Assembly (NCBI GenBank): GCA_023664325.1
Contig: JAMPFS010000084.1
Span: forward strand, 1-8,373
Reading direction: 5' to 3'
DNA from: Clostridium sp.
GTDB taxonomy: Bacteria; Bacillota; Clostridia; Lachnospirales; Lachnospiraceae
DNA length: 8,373 nucleotides
Shown here: piece by piece, positions 5,249 through 8,373 of the stretch
How the letters are laid out: each line of letters starts with the position of its first letter
Numbering within the stretch: the stretch's first letter is position 1
Made by a program: the position numbers and the translations under genes
The notes under the pieces: model-generated
Seen by the model: only the letters and a program-made list of their open reading frames with translations
Databases searched by the model: none
What the model was told of the DNA's origin: nothing

Positions 5249-6292
5249 ATGTATGATGTGATAGTGATTGGCGCAGGACCGGCGGGTAGTACAGCAGCAA
5301 AAGTCCTGTCAGAAAAAGGATACAGGGTTTTGCTTGTGGAAAAGTTTAAGTTGCCACGTTATAAATCATGTTCGGGGATTTTGATAAAAAAATCAATGGA
5401 TTTGGTGGAACTTTATTTTGGTGAAAGCATTCCAAAGTCTGTCATGTGTACTCCGGCAGATAATAGAGGGATGATTTTTACGGATGATAAAGGGAGAGAA
5501 TTTCGTTTTGAGCAGGAAGGGGTTAATGTCTGGCGTAGTTCGTTTGACAGTTGGGTCTCAACAAAGGCAAAAGAAAATGGCACTGAAATCAGAGATGAAA
5601 CCTCTGCTGTTTTTTGTGAAGAAAAAGACGATTATGTTAGTGTTATTCTGCATGGAAAAGACACTTATATAGAAAATGCAAGATATGTTCTTGACTGTGA
5701 GGGTGTTGTGGGAACGATAAAACGGAAAATTATCAAAGATACTCCTGAGTATATCACTACATTTCAGACATTTAATAAAGGGAGCATTGACTTAGATACT
5801 CATTATTTCTATGCGTATTTGCAGCCGGAGTTGTCAGAGTATGATGCATGGTTTAATGTGAAAGATAATTTTCTGATATTTGGTGTTGCGGTAAAAGACA
5901 GGAGTAAGATTCAGTATTATTATGATAAGTTTCTTGCCTATATGAAAAATCGTCATCACTTGCAGATTGATGAACAAACAAGGACAGAGAAGTGGCTGAT
6001 GCCGCATATCCGTCCGGATTATCATATTGATTATGGGGTAAACCGGATATTGTTTGCCGGAGAGATTGCAGGATTCTTAAATCCTATGGGCGAGGGCATT
6101 TCCGCAGGAATAGAAAGCGGATATTATGCTGCTTGTGCAATCGCAGATCATTTTGAAGACATAGAATCAGTATGTAACAACTATCAGCAGAGTACAAAAA
6201 AGTTAAAAACTTATATGGAACGGCAATGGAAACTTGTCGGGGGAATGGCTGATACTTTCAAGGAAATGAAATCAGAGAAATTAAGGAATTGA
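5249..6292 (+). CDS. FAD-dependent oxidoreductase, geranylgeranyl-reductase-like
   Basis: The 347-residue protein begins with an FAD-binding Rossmann fold, VIVIGAGPAGS at residues 4-14, followed by the ribose-binding acidic residue in LLVEK (E31). PRYKSCSG at 36-43 matches the PRxKxCxG signature of geranylgeranyl reductases and related halogenase-like flavoproteins. GEIAGFLNPMGEGISAGIESG near 271-291 is the second FAD motif (usually GDAAG...P..GEGI). Members saturate isoprenoid double bonds or oxidise other lipophilic substrates; the substrate here is unknown. The usual Asp of GDAAG is Glu272, which is unusual. ATG 5249 was chosen because AGAGGG (5237-5242) lies 6 nt upstream; ATG 5243 is possible. 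No partner gene of isoprenoid metabolism is in the window. Confidence 0.82.
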   Translation: MYDVIVIGAGPAGSTAAKVLSEKGYRVLLVEKFKLPRYKSCSGILIKKSMDLVELYFGESIPKSVMCTPADNRGMIFTDDKGREFRFEQEGVNVWRSSFDSWVSTKAKENGTEIRDETSAVFCEEKDDYVSVILHGKDTYIENARYVLDCEGVVGTIKRKIIKDTPEYITTFQTFNKGSIDLDTHYFYAYLQPELSEYDAWFNVKDNFLIFGVAVKDRSKIQYYYDKFLAYMKNRHHLQIDEQTRTEKWLMPHIRPDYHIDYGVNRILFAGEIAGFLNPMGEGISAGIESGYYAACAIADHFEDIESVCNNYQQSTKKLKTYMERQWKLVGGMADTFKEMKSEKLRN

Positions 6293-6333
6293 AAGAGAAG
6301 AGGAACAAAGGTGTGGTCGATGGTGTTGAAACG

Positions 6334-6342
6334 TGATATACT
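6334..6342 (+). promoter_or_regulatory. Candidate extended -10 promoter for the sensor-like gene
   Basis: TGATATACT has the TGn extension and a near-consensus -10. No good -35 box lies at the right distance. The predicted start near 6349 would leave a leader of about 44 nt before ATG 6393. Confidence 0.4.
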
Positions 6343-6392
6343 ATATTAAACGGTGGCTGATCCCAATGTTCAAAAGGAAAGGGAGATGAAAT

Positions 6393-7889
6393 ATGCGTAG
6401 GATAACTGCACAGAAATATAAAAAGCCAGCGGTTCTTGTGTCTGTTGTGGCAGTAGTAGTGATAGTGTTGTTTGTTGCGATTCTTCTTACCGGTTCAGAG
6501 GGTGGGGATGACGGAATTGCTTTGCCGACCACTGAAAGTCATACAGAAGGCAATGCTGGGGATAGAGTTGTTGTTGACAAGACAGACTATGGAATAGGGG
6601 ATGAAAATAATATTTCCTATCTGTTAAAGCAGATACAAGTACTGGAGGAACAGCAGGCAAATAAAAATACGGAATTAGAACTGGAATTGCAGAGACTGAA
6701 GGATAAGCTTTCACAGATAGAGGAATCGAATTATAACGAGATGATGAAAAATCCGGTGGCGGGTGTGACGAACCCTGATGATATTCCCTTTGGCGCAGTT
6801 GACATTACCGCTCCTGTAGTTATGGTGGGGATGGACGGCGGCTGGGGGGCTGATTTTGTGGATCTTGTCTATGCATCGCCGGCATATGCGGTGGGCTATG
6901 GGCATATGGGGCTGTTTGTGTACTCGGTAAAGGAAAAGAAGCTTACCGGTGCAGTCAATGTTAAGGTGCTTGGCTGCGACTATACCCAGGGGGATAATTA
7001 CACGGATGTATTTGTCTCCGACTTCGGGGCGGCAGTTTATTTACATCCAATTCAAAAGGATTATATGTTTGCATACCATATTTTAGAGAATACTTTAGAG
7101 AAGGTGCCGTTTACCGATGGCGGTAACGGCAGACCGGAGGGATTTAAGATAGATGATATCAGGCAGGATATGGCGGCTGTGATGGGAGATAAGTATGCAG
7201 ATTATTGGATAAGCTCACAATGTGTCATAGATATCATGCCGGAAAGCAGTGGGAAGGATCAGAAATATCTGTGTTATCTGCAAAGCACAAGCGGGGCGCT
7301 TAAGGAGCTTGCGTATGTGGTGGCAGAGTGGAATGAAGAAAAGCAGGCGTGGTCTGAAGAAATAGAACCAGGAGGTGGCACTTGGGCGCCGTATAATAGT
7401 GAAATTTATCCGTTTTTTGAGGGGGACAGCGGTAAATATCTATGGGAGTATACGGAGGATTCCCAGATGTATTTTGCCGAGGCTGCAGGGATTTCGGACA
7501 ATGGTCTGACATTGGGGGTATATAACAATTCAGACCAGAGGGTAATCTGTGGAGCAGCCTATAAACTGTATACTTACAGCAACGGGTATGATACATTTTC
7601 GGAGGTGCCGTATCTTGATGATATTGCGTATACGGATGTTGCATATGCGATAGAACCACAGACCGCTGTCACTATGTCCGTTGACTGGTTATCGGTGTAT
7701 GGCAGGCTTCCGGCGGACGTTGATCCGGTGCATTATCGGCTGGTCAAGGAAATATATGTGTCTAAAGAGGAGCTGTCAGATGGTACAGTGGCTGACAGCG
7801 CAGAGTCATTAGAAGACAGGAGTTTAGGTCTTCCATATGAAAAGATAGAGCTGGGAGTGGATTTCACGTTTCCAGCGGAGAAAAATTAG
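6393..7889 (+). CDS. Membrane-anchored extracytoplasmic protein, BlaR1/MecR1 sensor-half-like, no peptidase
   Basis: The 498-residue protein has a basic N-terminus, one membrane segment (about residues 13-33) and a long outside part. Residues 73-116 form a probable coiled coil. Residues about 135-240 include YGHMGLFVYSVKEKK and TQGDNYTDVFVS, resembling the propeller-like repeat region of M56 (BlaR1-type) sensors of Lachnospiraceae. Residues about 365-495 (GLTLGVYNNS, AVTMSVDWLSVYG, HYRLVKEIY) resemble the bacterial Ig-like Big_14 domain that ends such proteins. The leader RRITAQKYKKPAVLVSVV is like the stretch around their last membrane helix. The M56 peptidase with HExxH, and any BlaI-like repressor, are absent. 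GGGAG (6381-6385) lies 7 nt before the ATG. Its role is probably binding or sensing outside the membrane; the ligand is unknown. Confidence 0.7.
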   Translation: MRRITAQKYKKPAVLVSVVAVVVIVLFVAILLTGSEGGDDGIALPTTESHTEGNAGDRVVVDKTDYGIGDENNISYLLKQIQVLEEQQANKNTELELELQRLKDKLSQIEESNYNEMMKNPVAGVTNPDDIPFGAVDITAPVVMVGMDGGWGADFVDLVYASPAYAVGYGHMGLFVYSVKEKKLTGAVNVKVLGCDYTQGDNYTDVFVSDFGAAVYLHPIQKDYMFAYHILENTLEKVPFTDGGNGRPEGFKIDDIRQDMAAVMGDKYADYWISSQCVIDIMPESSGKDQKYLCYLQSTSGALKELAYVVAEWNEEKQAWSEEIEPGGGTWAPYNSEIYPFFEGDSGKYLWEYTEDSQMYFAEAAGISDNGLTLGVYNNSDQRVICGAAYKLYTYSNGYDTFSEVPYLDDIAYTDVAYAIEPQTAVTMSVDWLSVYGRLPADVDPVHYRLVKEIYVSKEELSDGTVADSAESLEDRSLGLPYEKIELGVDFTFPAEKN

Positions 7890-7973
7890 AAAAGCTTTAC
7901 CTTGCATTTGCGGAAGTGATAAACTATAACAGAGCCAACCTTGAACGCATAGAACAGAATGAGAGCCGACAAT
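7890..7973 (+). pseudogene. 3' tail of an unidentified coding sequence
   Basis: Just after the sensor stop, in another frame, 27 codons read KLYLAFAEVINYNRAN and LERIEQNESRQ to a TAG at 7971-7973. This is a believable amphipathic helix with normal codon use rather than random sequence, but it has no start codon or ribosome site of its own. The joined frame enters from within the sensor gene's last codons. I infer a truncated gene whose 5' part was replaced. I cannot name the family. Confidence 0.4.
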
Positions 7974-8051
7974 AGAACAGACAACAAACTGTCAGCAAGA
8001 CAGTTGGCAGGACTAGCGGAGGGAGGAAGAAATTTAATAAAAATGCAATAG
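7959..8051 (+). CDS. Possible 30-residue ORF, unknown
   Basis: ATG 7959 overlaps the end of the preceding tail and encodes a basic peptide with LSARQLAGLAEGG in the middle. The residues look like real helical protein and the overlap is of the kind seen in compact mobile-element operons. There is no strong ribosome site, so it may be a decayed gene or chance. A 7-bp inverted repeat (AACTGTC at 7987-7993, GACAGTT at 7999-8005) lies inside it. Confidence 0.25.
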   Translation: MRADNRTDNKLSARQLAGLAEGGRNLIKMQ

Positions 8052-8077
8052 AAATATGAGCGTGATTGTGGTATTCT
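8049..8077 (+). promoter_or_regulatory. Candidate promoter of the 32-residue protein
   Basis: TAGAAA (8049-8054), 17 bp, then TATTCT (8072-8077), with a TG extension at 8069-8070, resembles a sigma-A promoter. The leader would be about 30 nt, ending in a strong ribosome site. Confidence 0.5.
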
Positions 8078-8112
8078 ATAAGAAATCAAACCATAGTTTG
8101 GAGGAAACCTAT

Positions 8113-8211
8113 ATGACCGATTTTATTGTGGAGATATTTGCGGAAATTGCAGATTTTTTCTTGACTTTTTGGGCAGACAAAGTTATTGATAAATTTGCAA
8201 AAAAGAAATAA
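8113..8211 (+). CDS. Small amphipathic/hydrophobic protein (32 aa)
   Basis: ATG 8113 follows TGGAGG (8099-8104) with 8 nt spacing, one of the best ribosome sites in the window, and a promoter-like sequence precedes it. The product starts MTDFIVEIFAEIADFF, continues through LTFWADKVIDKF and ends in a lysine tail AKKK. The pattern is an amphipathic or membrane-associated helix with acidic residues in the first half and a basic end. Such peptides can act as membrane-active regulators or type I-toxin-like proteins, but the acidic face is unlike classic toxins. No antisense RNA promoter opposite it is obvious. I do not recognise a named family. Confidence 0.65.
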   Translation: MTDFIVEIFAEIADFFLTFWADKVIDKFAKKK

Positions 8212-8242
8212 ATTTCTATTGTGAAACTTAATGCGGATTTTA

Positions 8243-8271
8243 TTGTAAACAAGGACATTTTTCTGTATAAT
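8243..8271 (+). promoter_or_regulatory. Strong sigma-A promoter of the rightmost gene
   Basis: TTGTAA (8243-8248), exactly 17 bp, then a perfect TATAAT (8266-8271). Transcription is expected near 8277-8279, at the first bases of the hairpin that follows. Confidence 0.75.
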
Positions 8272-8276
8272 TAAGG

Positions 8277-8310
8277 TGTGGCAGGAGTAATCTACCTATC
8301 TTCTGCCACA
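8277..8310 (+). promoter_or_regulatory. 5'-leader stem-loop
   Basis: TGTGGCAGGAG (8277-8287) pairs with CTTCTGCCACA (8300-8310), 11 bp with one G-U pair, around a 12-nt loop. It would form the very 5' end of the transcript. Only GATTTTAAG follows, so it is a weak terminator at best; an mRNA-stabilising cap or a regulator-binding leader is more likely. The ribosome site of the next gene begins 15 nt later. Confidence 0.6.
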
Positions 8311-8335
8311 GATTTTAAGAAACTGAGGTGATAAG

Positions 8336-8373
8336 GTGCAGGACGATACAAAGCGGACACAGGAAGTCAAGGC
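8336..8373 (+). CDS. Start of an unidentified gene, 3' partial
   Basis: GTG 8336 is preceded by GAGGTGAT (8325-8332), and the frame stays open to the window edge, reading MQDDTKRTQEVKA. The strong promoter and leader hairpin just upstream support a real gene. Twelve complete codons are too few to name it. Confidence 0.5.
   Translation, partial: MQDDTKRTQEVK

Noticed and set aside
6293..6392. Remnant of an M56 peptidase domain upstream of the sensor-like gene
   Set aside because: All three frames were read; no HExxH or convincing M56 sequence and several stops.
7987..8005. AACTGTC/GACAGTT hairpin as a terminator of the sensor gene
   Set aside because: No T-run follows and the stem has only 7 bp; may be chance.

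Overview
The window looks like accessory DNA from a low-to-moderate GC Firmicute, most likely a Lachnospiraceae-type gut Clostridium. This is inferred from strong AGGAGG-type ribosome sites, sigma-A promoters, overlapping genes and the protein families present. All convincing intact genes lie on the + strand. I see no tRNA, rRNA, CRISPR array or complete insertion sequence.

Region 1 (1-1968) is a tightly overlapped operon. It holds the 3' end of a metallophosphoesterase (1-111), a second metallophosphoesterase (108-785), a probable 56-residue Cys-containing small protein (772-942) and a P-loop kinase-like protein with a C-terminal zinc module (930-1859). A rho-independent terminator (1934-1968) closes it. 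Phosphatases paired with a kinase suggest a phosphate-handling or end-healing pathway, but the substrate is unknown.

Region 2 (2037-3915) is a self-contained drug-response cassette. A consensus promoter is overlaid by two MarR-type palindromes 31 bp apart, followed by marR and an overlapping MATE efflux pump gene. The likely logic is that MarR represses itself and the pump, and a ligand releases it.

Region 3 (3916-4370) is a scar. A ribosome site and about 11 codons of a lost gene run directly into a reverse-strand, frameshifted remnant of a COG2865-type (AlbA/ATPase/winged-helix) regulator.

Region 4 (4371-7889) has three genes with no obvious common pathway: a protein with zinc-binding motifs at both ends around a pRiA4b ORF-3-like core, a geranylgeranyl-reductase-like flavoprotein, and a membrane-anchored extracytoplasmic protein. 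The last resembles the sensor half of BlaR1/MecR1-like M56 proteins but has no peptidase domain. An unusual hairpin (5086-5134), oriented as a terminator for the opposite strand, sits between the first two.

Region 5 (7890-8373) contains the 3' tail of an unidentified coding sequence, a possible 30-residue ORF, a well-supported 32-residue amphipathic small protein with its own promoter and ribosome site, and a strong promoter whose transcript would begin with an 11-bp hairpin ahead of a GTG-started gene that leaves the window. The gene fragments and small ORFs suggest a mobile-element boundary or recombination-prone zone.
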